From Antedon mediterranea (taxonomy: Eukaryota; Echinodermata; Crinoidea; Comatulida; Antedonidae), in the NCBI RefSeq assembly GCF_964355755.1, contig NC_092670.1:4737001-4801000 (forward strand): a DNA stretch of 64,000 bases, given 5' to 3'. The position numbers and the translations under genes were made by a program. Position 1 is the first letter of the stretch; every line of letters starts with the position of its first letter. Below, piece by piece: positions 25,801 to 36,991 of this stretch. The notes beneath the pieces were generated by a model. The model saw nothing but the letters and a program-made list of their open reading frames with translations. It had not been told where the DNA came from and ran no database searches.

Positions 25801-27226
25801 CTCTGGAAAACGACTGTACCTCCTTTTTACCAAATAACCACTTGGGGTTTAAGTATGTGAGAGATGCATAGTTTTTTTCTGCTACTGCTAATCGTGACAG
25901 CATACTCAGCATGCTCACCCATGTTGAGGAATTAGACTGGCTTCGAACCACTTCCCTCTCCTTTTCCTAAAAGAAGAAAAACCGCACCATAAATTTTGTG
26001 TAGTTTTGTTTATTAAAATATTACAATATACTGTAGGCCTAGGCTAGGCCTACTATTTACTGAACTTTAAACAGGAGACCAAAATTAGCAATTAATACTA
26101 ATACTGTACTGTTCTGTACGATGTTGGATCGAACGGGATCCAGTCAAGTCGCCCCATCGCAAAGTCGCCCCATACAAAGTCGCCCAATACAAAGTCGCCC
26201 CATCGCAAAGTCGCCCCAAAACAAAGTCGCCCAGGCACACAGTCGCCCCATCGCAAAGTCGCCCCATTACAAAGTCGCCCCAGCGCAAAGTCGCCCCAAC
26301 GCAAAGTCGCCCCATCGCAAAGGCGCCCCATCGCAAAGTCGCCCACGGTTTTATTTCGGTATGATTATGAAGCGCCGCCGTAGTAGTACGCTGTTTTAAT
26401 CATATCGGTTGCGTTTGATATCGATTGCGTTGTTACTTTGGTCGCGCTAAATGTCGTATAGGCCTAGGCCTACATTACAATGTTTATCCTATTATATACA
26501 TAATTTGTGTTTTAATTTTTATTTTACAGGTTTTAATGAAGTGCTTTTTAAAAATCATTAAAAAAATAGTCCCTTGTTTGAAAGTTCTAAAAAGATTATC
26601 CCTGATTTATAGTTTCGAAAATGTTAAATTAGTTACCAGAGCCACAATTACGAATCTTTCTTCAACCTACGCCTGGATACCAGCTCATTTTTGACTTTGC
26701 GATAGGGCGACTTTGTGATGGGGCGACTTTGCGATGGGGCGACTTTGCGTTGGGGCGACTTTGCGATGGGGCGACTTTGCGATGGGGCGACTGTGTCGGG
26801 GCGACTTTGTTTTGGGGCGACTTTGCGATGGGGCGACTGTGTAAGGGGCGACTTTGTATGGGGCGACTTTGCGATGGGGCGACTTGACTAGCATCCGATC
26901 GAACAAGGCAATTGGCTTGGAGCGAACCGACCACAGACACAGGTCTATCTTCCATGTCCTACGTCTGGCACCTTTGCCAACAATCATGCTAGGCCTACTA
27001 GTCTAGGTAGTAGGCCTAGGTAGTAGGCCATAGAGGCCTAGCTAGGCTAGGCCTAGCTAGGCTAGGCCTAGCTAGGCTAGGCCTAGCTTTTTTTGCTTAC
27101 CACTAGTTCTTTTGCCCGGTCATAATTGTACTGCCCCAACGCCACAAAGTATACCTCAAGAATAGATTGTTCAGGTACGGATGTGGACTGGTGTTCTGAA
27201 GAAACATTATTTGTGTTAACTGCCAT
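19868..27226 (-). CDS. KICS2: KICSTOR complex subunit KICS2 (C12orf66 homologue), 11 exons
   Basis: KICS2 is a subunit of KICSTOR (with KPTN, ITFG2 and SZT2), which holds GATOR1 on lysosomes so that amino-acid shortage can switch off mTORC1. Coding exons, in transcript order: 27226-27101, 25966-25820, 25236-25073, 24779-24693, 24252-24060, 23758-23663, 23155-23066, 22476-22333, 21528-21427, 20899-20788, 19926-19868. All introns are GT-AG and reading frames join to 439 residues, close to the vertebrate length of about 445. Recognisable family stretches: LEVYFVALGQYNYDRAKEL, AEKNYASLTYL, FHHPLLSPIK, NVSLVYD, GHGYHHPDSP and FKKSERDS. The junction of exons 7 and 8 is the least certain: the acceptor at 22477 has a poor pyrimidine tract, and an alternative donor and acceptor a few bases away would change two or three residues. 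The last exon is short, ending GLGQKS. The first intron carries a minisatellite foldback and another intron a LINE remnant. Transcribed divergently from SNRNP40. Confidence 0.93.
20155..20180. repeat. (ATTC)n microsatellite
   Basis: Six to seven uninterrupted copies of ATTC/TTCA inside the last intron of KICS2. Confidence 0.9.
21985..22262 (-). mobile_element. LINE 3' fragment (non-LTR retrotransposon)
   Basis: On the minus strand a short open stretch ends with RYAKSFIPSSIIQYNRKSRR and a stop codon (about 22240-22128), the typical C-terminal tail of many animal LINE ORF2 proteins. It is followed by an AT-rich 3' part with CTTTTTGAGGATCAATAAA, a usual LINE 3' end. Severely 5'-truncated; inert. 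It lies in the KICS2 intron between exons 8 and 9 and in the same orientation as that gene. Confidence 0.6.
26126..26915. mobile_element. Foldback of 16-bp GTCGCCCCATCGCAAA minisatellite
   Basis: Two arrays of a 16-bp unit face each other: GTCGCCCCATCGCAAA at 26147-26345 and its reverse complement at 26693-26885, with a 340-bp spacer. Just outside the arrays the inverted similarity continues (GATCGAAC..CAGTCAAGTCGCCCC on the left against GGGGCGACTTGACTAG..GATCGAAC on the right), so the arrays are part of one inverted element. The GC-rich units contrast sharply with the AT-rich host. Long ORFs on both strands encode only the repeat. It sits in KICS2 intron 1. Confidence 0.8.
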
Positions 27227-27499
27227 AAAAAACAGACGGTAATAATACAGTAGTTATTAATTTGGTGTGTTTTCCTAAAAAAAAGAACATAATATGTATT
27301 AAAACATGCGTCATAGTTGTATGTTTGCGTTATTCACACAATGTGATTTTGTAATAAAAGAATATTTAGATGACGCGTCACTACTTTGTATAACGCACAT
27401 AACGCACATTGAAGAAGCGTTTTACCGGCAGCAGCAAAATTCGCCAGTTTAATAAAAAAAAATATTACGCGTGTTTTATATTAATTAAAGTAAATAAAA
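27227..27499. promoter_or_regulatory. Head-to-head promoter interval of KICS2 and SNRNP40
   Basis: Only 273 bp separate the two start codons, which point away from each other, so both 5' UTRs and a shared bidirectional promoter must lie here. It contains GACGCGTCAC (27374-27383), two ATAACGCACAT words nearby, and CpG sites that are rare in the neighbouring introns. No TATA box at a sensible position is obvious. Transcription starts cannot be placed. Confidence 0.65.
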
Positions 27500-30400
27500 A
27501 TGGATATAAAGCGAAAAGCTGTTGAGATGGCCATAGTACCATCAAAAAGAAGAAAAAATGAGATTGTTGCTGTTACTGATCAGCATAGACAGTTGATGGA
27601 ATCGGTATGTTTATTATGAAAATATGCTAGGCCCCCTAGCCAGGCCTCTCTAAGGTAGGCTCTTTGGAAGGCCGATACGGATAACCACTCGGCTACGTCG
27701 GCTGCTTATCGCCGGTGCGGCCCATGGCCTAGCTAGGCCTAGGCCCAATTAAGCTCCTTAGCCCTACTAATGGTTGTTTGCAGCCTATTTTTTTTTAATG
27801 GAATAACCCACTAAGAAGGCCGGTACCTAAAGGCTAAAATGCCCGTGATCCGGCCTGGCTGGTTAGGGAAGAACCATATGTACTGCATGCTGTACTAAAT
27901 ACTTTATGTAACAATGTAACATCTAAGTTAATAACATAAGACTAAAAGAGTAAAGTCCACTTAATCATTATGTAAAGTACCTTGAGATGCATGTTTATCA
28001 TGGAAAGGGCGCTATAAAAATGAAAAATCACATACTCTCTAATTAATTGTGACCACCAAACTCATGTTGTTCTTTACTACACAGGGTCCACCAAGAACAT
28101 CAAGCATGCTGGCTCCCATCATGTTACTTACTGGACACGAGGGAGAGGTGTACTCTGGAAAATTTCATCCGGACGGTCAGAGTATGGCTACTGCTGGCTT
28201 TGACAGGCTTATCTGTGAGTGTAAAGCCTGTTTTCCACTACTAGATTCTATTTTGACAAATCAAACATTTTTGCAGAAAAAAAAAAAAGAATGGGGATAA
28301 TGTTTTATTAATTGAAAGTCTGACAACTCTTGGTGAGTAGAGCAGTCAATCTTTCAACTCTGGAAATATTTTGGACCGCCATTCAACTAAAAAAGTTAGA
28401 AGGCGAGAAATACTTTTCAGCACAAATAGATAAATCGTCTAACATGGTATAAACTAGAGATCAATACAATTGTGACTAAAACATTATGAACACATGTTAA
28501 ACATTATAGTAGTGAAATAAATATATATTAAATAACTAATCTGAAATAATTTTTAATTGTTAAAATTGTAAATAAGTATGATTGTTTAATAATACTATAA
28601 TGGTTTTATAAAATAAGAATTAAAACTATTTTTATTTTGTAGATATGTGGAATGTATATGGAGAGTGTGACAATTATTCAGTGTTGAAAGGACACCAGGG
28701 AGCAATTATGGATCTCCAATATAATACAGATGGAAGGTAAAAAGCAACATGCAAAAAAAAAAGAATCATTTCTCTATACAGATTACTCTTTTTAATGAAA
28801 ATACAAACATTTAATTTTTACAATAAATTCCAACTGTTTTTTTAAGCTTGTAAAGTTTCTTTTAGTAAGATCAAATCAATAGTTGTTTATTGTTTTTATA
28901 GCAACATACTTACAGCATCGACAGACAATACAATTGCATTATGGGACAGTGAAACAGGTGCCAGAATTAAGAGGTTAAAAGGTCACACAGCATTTGTAAA
29001 TTCTTGCTACCCTGCCAGAAGAGGTCCACAGATGGTTGTCAGTGGTGGTGATGATGGAACTATAAGGGTGAGTATGTTTTTAACGAAATGTGATTTAATA
29101 ATAATAAAATCTTTATTTATCTAGACTGTAGTATACAGATATTGCCAGCTTATAAAAAAAAAAAATTTCCTGATAGAAAATATGCTTCTGAGACGTCGAA
29201 TGCCAAGTGTTTACACTGATAAAGAAAACATGTTTTATATAAATAACTCCTAAATAAATTCCTGTCATTTGATTGGAGGATTGTGGGTCACATGGGATCT
29301 TCATCGAGTTATTTTTAAACCTATTACTGTAGTCTCCATTTTCCAATAGAATGGCATATAGTCAGTCTGATGATGGTGTCAACTTATTATGTAATTATAC
29401 TTTTTTTTTCAGTTATGGGATAGTCGAAGGAAGGGAGCAGTACATACATTCCAGAACACATATCAAGTTTTGTCAGTAACGTTTAATGACACAAGTGATC
29501 AAATTATATCAGGAGGTATAGATAATGTACTTAAGGTAGGTACTATAATTTAATATTTTCACTTAAAAAAAGTAAAGTCAGATGTTGCCCTACTCGTAGT
29601 TTTAGTTGTACGGCTCTCTCTGTCGTAGCGTAATAATAAAATATTAAAATGGTAAAGATGAGAAAATCAACAGTCATCTCTTAACCAAGATTAGAAAACT
29701 ATGCCTGTGTATGTGCACTGTCATATTTCATACTGATTATTATTATTTATGTTATTTTTCATCTTCAGAACAGAAATAATATTTCAACAGCACCACCATA
29801 AGGTTTTAGTAATTCAATTAGTATTCTAATACTAATTAACTTATAATTTTTTTTATACTTTTCAGGTGTGGGATATTAGGAAGAATGATATAGTTTACAC
29901 ATTATCAGGTCATACAGACACTGTCACGAGTACGGTACTTAGCCCGGATGGATCGTATGTTCTCTCAAATTCTATGGATTGCACTGGTAGGTTTTTGTAT
30001 ACTTGAGGGTGTCCTTTTACATGAGGTATCAGTTTAAACCCATTGAGGTATTATATAGATAGAGAGTCAACTCTAAACACACATTACAGCTAAAAAAACA
30101 TTTTAGGGAAGGGTCTGGCCAATATGACAATACAATACTGTATTTCATCAAATCGATCAATAGGATACAGCAGTTAAAGGACCACTAGGCTATGTTAACC
30201 CCACTTGATGAAATAGTGTCTAGAATAGGGGTTCTCAACAGATTTCTATAGTATGGGGCTGATTGTAATATAGAAATCCACTTCATAATATTATGGGGTT
30301 TAAGAACTCTTTTTTATTGTTTTCATTTAACTAATGTAAAACTGAATTACCGATACATTAGTAGTACTATACCTATTTTATCTTGATAAAATAAATACAC

Positions 30401-33400
30401 TTTCTATTTTTTAAGTACGTATTTGGGATATTAGACCGTATGCTCCAAATGAACGATGCGTTAAAATCTTCCAGGGAGCACAACATAACTTTGAAAAGGT
30501 AAGTTATCATATATAGTCATAGTATCTTTATTTGTCAATTAAAACTGAAATTAACAGAAATTTGCTTTGAAAAACTGGAATATCATATAATAACACATCT
30601 GAGAATATTCTTACCATGGCATTTGATTGGTAATGATGTATCAAATGCTTTTCAGTATTAGTTCATCTAGCATTCAGCTTTTTGTGAAAAATCTTAAAGT
30701 TTTCTACCATGCGAGATTGTTGATGAAAAATAAGCGGTAGTGTGCGCCATCTATAAATTGTTTTGGCAATAGATTGGCCAAGTTTCTTTGCCTTTAGCAA
30801 TGATCCAAGAACCAGTACACTGGATTTATTAAATTAAAATTAACTTTAGAACAGTTTTTAATAGGTGCGTTATACAACAAATATCACTTTGTATCCATTT
30901 AATAGACAGAAAATTGTATTCATTAAAGATAATTTAATTTAACTCGGCTCCGCCGTGTTAATTAGGGATAATCAAACGTCCACTCATGAAATATTTTCTC
31001 TATTCAACAATATGTATAACAAATTACTATAATAATGAATGTAAATAATGAATTATAGTAGAATTATATTATTGTTAGTTCAATTTCCGAATTGACACAA
31101 GCATAAACACCGCCTTTTGGAGTAACGTTTATGCAGGATGATGATATGGTTAGACGTATGGCGTCATACACTGCAGAATGATGATGATATGGTTAGACGT
31201 ATGGCGTCATACACTGCAGAATGATGATGATATGGTTAGACGTATGGCGTCATACACTGCAGAATGATGATGATATGGTTAGACGTATGGCGTCATACAC
31301 TGCAGAATGATGATGATATGGTTAGACGTATGGCGTCATACACTGCAGAATGATGATGATATGGTTAGACGTATGGCGTCATACACTGCAGAATGATGAT
31401 GATATGGTTAGACGTATGGCGTCATACACTTCAGAATGATGATGATATGGTTAGACGTATGGCGTCATACACTGCAGAATGATGATGATATGGTTAGACG
31501 TATGGCGTCATACACTGCAGAATGATGATGATATGGTTAGACGTATGGCGTCATACACTGCAGAATGATGATGATATGGTTAGACGTATGGCGTCATACA
31601 CTGCAGAATGATGATGATATGGTTAGACGTATGGCGTCATACACTGCAGAATGATGATGATATGGTTAGACGTATGGCGTCATACACTGCAGAATGATGA
31701 TGATATGGTTAGACGTATGGCGTCATACACTGCAGAATGATGATGATATGGTTAGACGTATGGCGTCATACACTGCAGAATGATGATGATATGGTTAGAC
31801 GTATGGCGTCATACACTGCAGAATGATGATGATATGGTTAGACGTATGGCGTCATACACTGCAGAATGATGATGATATGGTTAGACGTATGGCGTCATAC
31901 ACTGCAGAATGATGATGATATGGTTAGACGTATGGCGTCATACACTGCAGAATGATATCGCAATGATTTGGTATTAATGTAGTATCATTTACAAACTGAA
32001 ATATCGATTTTTTTTAGTGGTTATTTTAGTGAAAATTTTAATAATACAGGTTATCACTAAAAGTCCAGCCTTAATACAGGGAATTTAAGGGCTAGGCTAC
32101 CAATGCTATGCCTATTATACAGTACATAGTCTGACCTAATGTTATGTCCACTTTGTTCATATTCTTGTACCAGTTAACTACAGTACCACCCATGTGGAAG
32201 TGATCAGAGTGCATATTCACTCAATTCCAAAAGTTCCTTTAGTACAGTAAACTTTGACCTCAAAAGTTGTAGAAAAATCAAACTATTGGATGTAAAAATT
32301 GGTCTAATAGAGATAACTTGACATTAAATCTGTATGTATTATTTATTAGTAGTGACAGAGTTTATTGTTGGGTTAGGAAATATTCAAATGCATTCATTAT
32401 TTATTTTACATATGAACCAGACCGGCAGAGAATCACTTTCGGGAAATGTCTGACATTTTTGTTAATTGTATACGGTTTTAACCCATTTTGCAAGCGATTT
32501 TCACAGTTGTTTTGTTTAAGAAAATGCTAAAATTTATTTTAACAGCTCCTCAAGTACAGACAAGAAAAAAAATGTTTCTTTTATTTCCAGATTAATTATT
32601 CATTGTTATGCATATTTTTCTCCCAATAGCTTAAATTAGGAGATGGGGTTATACAGTAATAGAAATGGGATTATACTTGGCTTCATATCAACTAACTTTC
32701 AAACCAAACATTCTTGCTTCCTAATCTGTTCAATGTGTTCTACAGATGTAACAAATACAGTATTGTAATATAAAAATAAACTGATTATACTTTAATTCTA
32801 TTCCACTAAAAAATTGTTATCTATATAATAATATATTCTTGTAAATCACAAGAATTGGCTCTGAACATGGAGTTTATTGGCGGAGCTGTAAAAAAAACAG
32901 AAATTTTCTATAGTAATAAATAGCCTGCTTTTCTTAGAAAGGTACAGAAAAAAGGCAGATTGTGAAATACATACCCCCACACTTTATTTCCACTGATGAT
33001 ACACTACTTGGGAAGTCTAGAAATAAAAATAACAGCACTATCTCAGATCTGTAATTACTGTAGTCAGAGTAGTGCTGTGGTTTATACACACAGGTGAAAT
33101 CAATTTTGTTGTTGAATACTGTAGTTCCAAATTACCTGGGTCAAGGTCAATATAATTTTTTAATATTGCATAAAATCTTCTTTAAAATAAGTTGATGACT
33201 ATGTACTTTTTCACATGTATGTACTTATTTACCTGTATGTACTTATTCACTTATATGTACTTATTCACCTATAGAGAGCTTTTAAGCAAATTAAGTCACA
33301 AAAACCTAATGGCTGTATTCATCAATCACACACATACACAAATTCTCTTATTTTGTAGTAAATAGCACTTAATATGAGAACTCCTTAAATATATTTTTGA

Positions 33401-35887
33401 CTTAAGTAAAATACTTCATACCTAAGGGGAATATCAATATGTATATTTGGTGGAATTACTTCAGTTGTTCAAAACAGTCAAACAGACTTCTAGATACTTC
33501 AATAGACTTTAACAGCATTTAGTTTAGCTACAGTATTCGTAAATATGGTTTATGTACGACTATTTATATTCATATGCAGTTTATATGGGGTGATTATAAT
33601 GATTTCATCAAATAACTTAAAGATGATGAAATTGGTTTTAAGATGAAATTCAAATGACATCATCATCTTTAGTATGAAGTTCTTGTAACAATTTCCTGGA
33701 ATATCAAACAAGTGTCCCTATGGAAGGCAATCGCCACCAAAAATACAAAAGTAAAACAAACAACGTACTTTCACAAACGAACGATCTTAACTAAAATAAA
33801 GAACGTACTTTCACAAACGAACAACCTACTTTCACAAACGAACAACCTTCTTTCACAAACGAACGAACTAATGTAAAACAAACAACGTACTTTTACAAAC
33901 GAACAACCTACTTTTACGCGAACAACGTATTTTTTACAAACGGACAACGTACATTGATAAACGAACAACCTGCTTTACCAAACGATGTAGATTGCCAAAT
34001 AAACTAGGGACTCGTCCATTTTTTTAAGTCGGGTATAAAAACACCACATGACCTGAGGAAAATAAAATGTTGTTAATAGTGAGCTCTCTATTTTGTGTCT
34101 AAGAATATAGAGTATACACTATATAACTACATACAGTGTAGCATAGGTAAAATTATGGGACCCGCCTTTTATTTCAATTTTTATCATGATGACGTCATCA
34201 AAATGAACACGAAGATAGCAATTTTGGAAGGAATTTATCTGAGCAACAACATATAAAACGTGTAGAAGAATTTGGATGCGTAGAATATAGATGCGCGCTA
34301 TTTTAAATGAACTATGACGCAAAAGATAAAAATACGACTTTTATAATTCAACTGGCCATATAATGATGTCACAACATCCGATACGCAACATTTTTACATG
34401 AATTCGTATCTAGAATTCAACATCTTCCAGAAAACGATTTCATGAGGGTCACTTTTCCTCCATTTGTCAGGATGAGTTTTGCTTACGCGCGCAAGATACA
34501 GGCTGCTCGCTTTGAGATCCCTCTAAGGCATATCCTTTTATCGGAACTTTTGCAAATTTTACCCGACTTAAAAAATGGACGAGTCCGGTGGCAGGGGGGG
34601 GGGGTATCACCACCCGAAAGGGGATATCACCACCCGAAAGGGGACATCACCACCCGAAAGGGGACAAATTGCCATCCAACTTTTCTGGACCAGAATTTTC
34701 CGTAGATTACGAATATGGAAGGTAATCGATCAGGATAGGAAGCGTTTTCGAGATATAAGGGGTCAAAGTTCATAATTTACCAATATAAAAACATGCTATA
34801 TCTCTGGAAATTCTGGACCTAGTGAGATAATTTTGGTCTCAAATTGTTCACAATGTATATGTTTATATTAGCTCTAACAGAACTTTCTTTGTAAAATTGA
34901 CCGGAAACCCCATTTTTAGCAATTTTGACCTTTGAGCTCTTTTTGCTATATCTAAGTAACGGCAGGTCAGAGAGAATTAAAAATATGAGCAAATTGTTCC
35001 CAAGATATACATTTATATTCAGTGTAACAGATGATATTGCTTGAAAATGAACTCTTTTGAGTTTTTTTGTTTTTCTTTTTCATCTTTTTATTATGTATTC
35101 TTACTGTTGTATTTCACAATGTTTTATGTTTGATGAATAAAGAATATTTGATTTTTGATTTTGATTTTTTTGAACAACAACAACCAAACAACAACAAATT
35201 GCAACTTATTTTATAGTCATTTCAAATTTGTTTGAAAGATAAATATGGATTTAGCTTTTTTAAACTGTCATCAAGTAACAACGTGTTTTAATTAGAAAGA
35301 TGTTGATATAAAGTGTGTGGTATACCACATAATATATAGTTCTGAAAAGATTTCGATCAATATGTATACCAAACATGGAATTTGTTTTTTCTATAGAATT
35401 TACTTCGTTGTTCCTGGGCACCTGATGGCAGCAAGGTGGCAGCCGGGTCATCTGATCGGTTTGTATATATCTGGGACACGACGACAAGAAGAATCTTATA
35501 TAAGCTACCAGGTCATTCAGGCTCTGTTAATGATGTTCACTTCCATCCACATGAACCCATCTGTAAGTAGCTCATGCAGTTTTTATGGTACTTGGTGTGA
35601 ATAAGTAAAACTCTCTTATAATTGTATGTTTGTTGTAAACAACAAATAATTAATGTAAATATTTGAATCCATGCAATCTACTATAATTTAGCCTAAATAG
35701 ACTTTTATTTAGATTCAGACACCACTCTTAATATCTTGTGACCTATACACAACTTTTGACAGACTTTATTGTCTAACCCAAATGATTATTCGTAAAATAC
35801 ACTTTTGTCAAATTTATACTGTATTTCTTTTTTTCAGTGCTATCTTGCTCAAGTGACAAATCAATCTTTCTTGGAGAGATAATGTGA
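27500..35887 (+). CDS. SNRNP40: U5 snRNP 40 kDa WD-repeat protein, 9 exons
   Basis: SNRNP40 (WDR57, yeast counterpart debated) is a seven-bladed WD40 protein of the U5 snRNP and U4/U6.U5 tri-snRNP, contacting PRPF8 in the nucleus during pre-mRNA splicing. Coding exons: 27500-27604, 28085-28214, 28643-28736, 28902-29067, 29413-29535, 29866-29986, 30416-30498, 35397-35562, 35838-35887; all introns GT-AG, frames joining to 345 residues (human 357). Seven WD units can be followed: GHEGEVYSGKFHPDG, GHQGAIMDLQYNTDG, GHTAFVNSCYPARRG, then TYQVLSVTFNDTSDQ, GHTDTVTSTVLSPDG, LLRCSWAPDGSKVAAG and GHSGSVNDVHFHPHE, most ending in LWD, VWD or IWD. The N-terminus is short and basic (KRKAVEM, PSKRRKNE), as in the family. 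The protein ends GEIM where human ends GEIQ. Intron 7 is 4.9 kb and packed with repeats. An AATAAA at 36098-36103 is a plausible polyadenylation signal. Confidence 0.95.
27950..28035 (+). mobile_element. SINE/LINE 3' tail remnant
   Basis: In SNRNP40 intron 1. The words TACCTTGAGATGCATG and GGGCGCTATAAAAATG resemble the conserved tails of many deuterostome SINEs. On the opposite strand, 27690-27660 has an A-box-like TAGCCGAGTGGTTA, which may be a second, separate tRNA-derived head. Both are degraded; assignment is tentative. Confidence 0.35.
31137..31965. repeat. 43-bp minisatellite, about 19 nearly identical copies
   Basis: The unit contains GATATGGTTAGACGTATGGC followed by GTCATACACTGCAGAATGAT. 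Spacing is exactly 43 bp throughout. I see only one substitution in the whole array (CACTTCAG instead of CACTGCAG near 31430), so it is recently expanded or strongly homogenised. Lies in SNRNP40 intron 7. Each unit carries the short imperfect dyad GTATGGCGTCATAC. Confidence 0.95.
33310..33450. mobile_element. Partial MITE related to 59837-60022
   Basis: ATGGCTGTATTCATCAATCA at 33310 followed by CACTTAATAT, GACTTAAGTAAAATACTT and GGGGAATATCAAT resembles the inner parts of the MITE at 59837-60022 (GTGGCCGTATTCACCATTCG). Only one end is recognisable. Confidence 0.4.
33755..33985. repeat. About 21-bp minisatellite (ACGAACAACCTACTTTCACAA)
   Basis: Nine or ten degenerate copies of a 20-22 bp unit with the core CAAACGAACAACgTACTTT. 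In SNRNP40 intron 7. The minus-strand ORF here encodes only the repeat. Confidence 0.8.
34008..34586. mobile_element. 579-bp inverted-repeat element in SNRNP40 intron 7
   Basis: Ends are a 26-27 bp inverted repeat: GGACTCGTCC then ATTTTTTTAAGTCGGGT at 34008-34034, and ACCCGACTTAAAAAAT then GGACGAGTCC at 34561-34586. No clear target duplication and no coding capacity. Confidence 0.7.
34590..34675. repeat. G-run and 20-bp tandem repeat
   Basis: A run of ten or eleven G (34594-34604) is followed by three copies of a 20-bp unit, TATCACCACCCGAAAGGGGA. This GC-rich patch directly abuts the 34008-34586 element. Confidence 0.85.
34690..35060. repeat. Diverged relative of the 53.4-57.2 kb foldback arms
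   Basis: Shows the same block order as the subterminal arms of the foldback element: TCTGGACCAGAATTTT, a sensitive CTATATCTC..GG segment, TGTATATGTTTATATTAG, TTGACCGGAAACCCC and TTTTGACCTTTGAGCTC, each with counterparts near 53455-53870. It is an old copy of the same repeat family in SNRNP40 intron 7. Confidence 0.5.
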
Positions 35888-36444
35888 AGATACAGAAGAA
35901 ATATTCTGGACTAATTGTAGCCTTAAACGTTGATAACATTGCATACGGATTACAGGGACTTTTGACAAGATGGTGAAAGCTGACAATAGGGGAAAATGGT
36001 GAACCGTAATAACATTCGCAAATTCAGCGAGTTGTGTATAGAATGTAAAGACAATCTTCATACAGTATGTTTTTGTATGTGGTAGATCACAAAACCAAAT
36101 AAAAACCTAAAAAAGAAAACCTCTGCCGAATTCAAATATCTTGTACACACTGGGCCTTGTTCTACACCGATTTTCCATTGTTTTTTATAAACATACAATC
36201 TGCCGTAGTAAGTAAATCTTTGGAAAATTATGCATTTGTTGTTATAATTATAACAACAGGTATTTAGAATATGATTGTATACCCATTTCAATTGTAGACA
36301 TTTGTGTTCATTACATGTAACTATGGAGAAACGTTTCTTTGAACCTAAGAACAAACAAATGATAATAATGTATTTGTATTGTGCAAATTCCATTAAAATA
36401 CAAATTTAACAGTAAAGTTAAAAAGACCAAGATTAAAATGTAAC
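35888..36444. other. SNRNP40 3' UTR and downstream
   Basis: Follows the stop codon. AATAAA at 36098-36103 would give a 3' UTR of about 230 nt. Nothing else was recognised; the minus-strand ORF at 36058-36393 has no protein-like features. Confidence 0.4.
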
Positions 36445-36446
36445 TA

Positions 36447-36590
36447 AAGCTCATTCTACACTATCAAAATAGTGTGATGTGCCCAAATATGGTGGTGATA
36501 TGCCCAAATATGATAGTGATATGACATCATGTCCATATATGGGCACATCACATTTTTTGTCCCATAAATTTGATAGTGTAGAGAGAGCTT
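36447..36590. mobile_element. TA-flanked MITE (copy 3)
   Basis: Same family as 492-715 and 1098-1278: AAGCTCATTCTACACTATCA at the left, GATAGTGTAGAGAGAGCTT at the right, TA on both sides, and CCCAAATATGGTGGTGATAT internal units. It is the shortest and most symmetrical of the three. Confidence 0.75.
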
Positions 36591-36840
36591 TATAACAGTG
36601 AAAAGTGACAATAAAAATTGTATTATAAAAAGCAAGAATATAAAAAAAGAGTTTTTAAAAGAGATTTAAAACCGTTAAAGGCTCTTGGCATTCCTACTGT
36701 GTACTGGAAGAGCATTCCAAGTTTAGTTTACTAAGACAGCAAATAACAAATATAGATGAAGAAAGTAATTCCTTAATGTTTTACAACAACATGTCTAAGG
36801 AGGAAACATTCAACCTATATAATTGTAATTTTAATTACTA

Positions 36841-36991
36841 AAGCCTGTTTTCCTGTCGACGCTATCGTAGTTGATCGTTAACAGTTGAAATGATAACAAT
36901 AGCGAATACCTTTTCCTGTAAATCAAAGAATATTGTTGCCGATTATTGTTAACGATAGCATCGAATAACTTCCACAGGAAAACATGCTTAA
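36841..36991. mobile_element. Short MITE of the GCCTGTTTTCCTGTCGACG family
   Basis: Begins AAGCCTGTTTTCCTGTCGAC and ends CAGGAAAACATGCTTAA; the interior folds back (GCTATCGT..GTTAACGATAGC). Related copies occur at 46527-48112, 47031-47131 and 47145. The clean copies have TTAA at both ends, as in piggyBac-type elements. Confidence 0.7.

Noticed and set aside
26085-26987. Several overlapping ORFs of 80-100 codons on both strands
   Set aside because: They simply read through the 16-bp minisatellite (SRPIAKSP- or GDFAMGRL-type repeats) in all frames.
31137-31965. CRISPR-like regular array
   Set aside because: Contiguous 43-bp minisatellite with no unique spacers.
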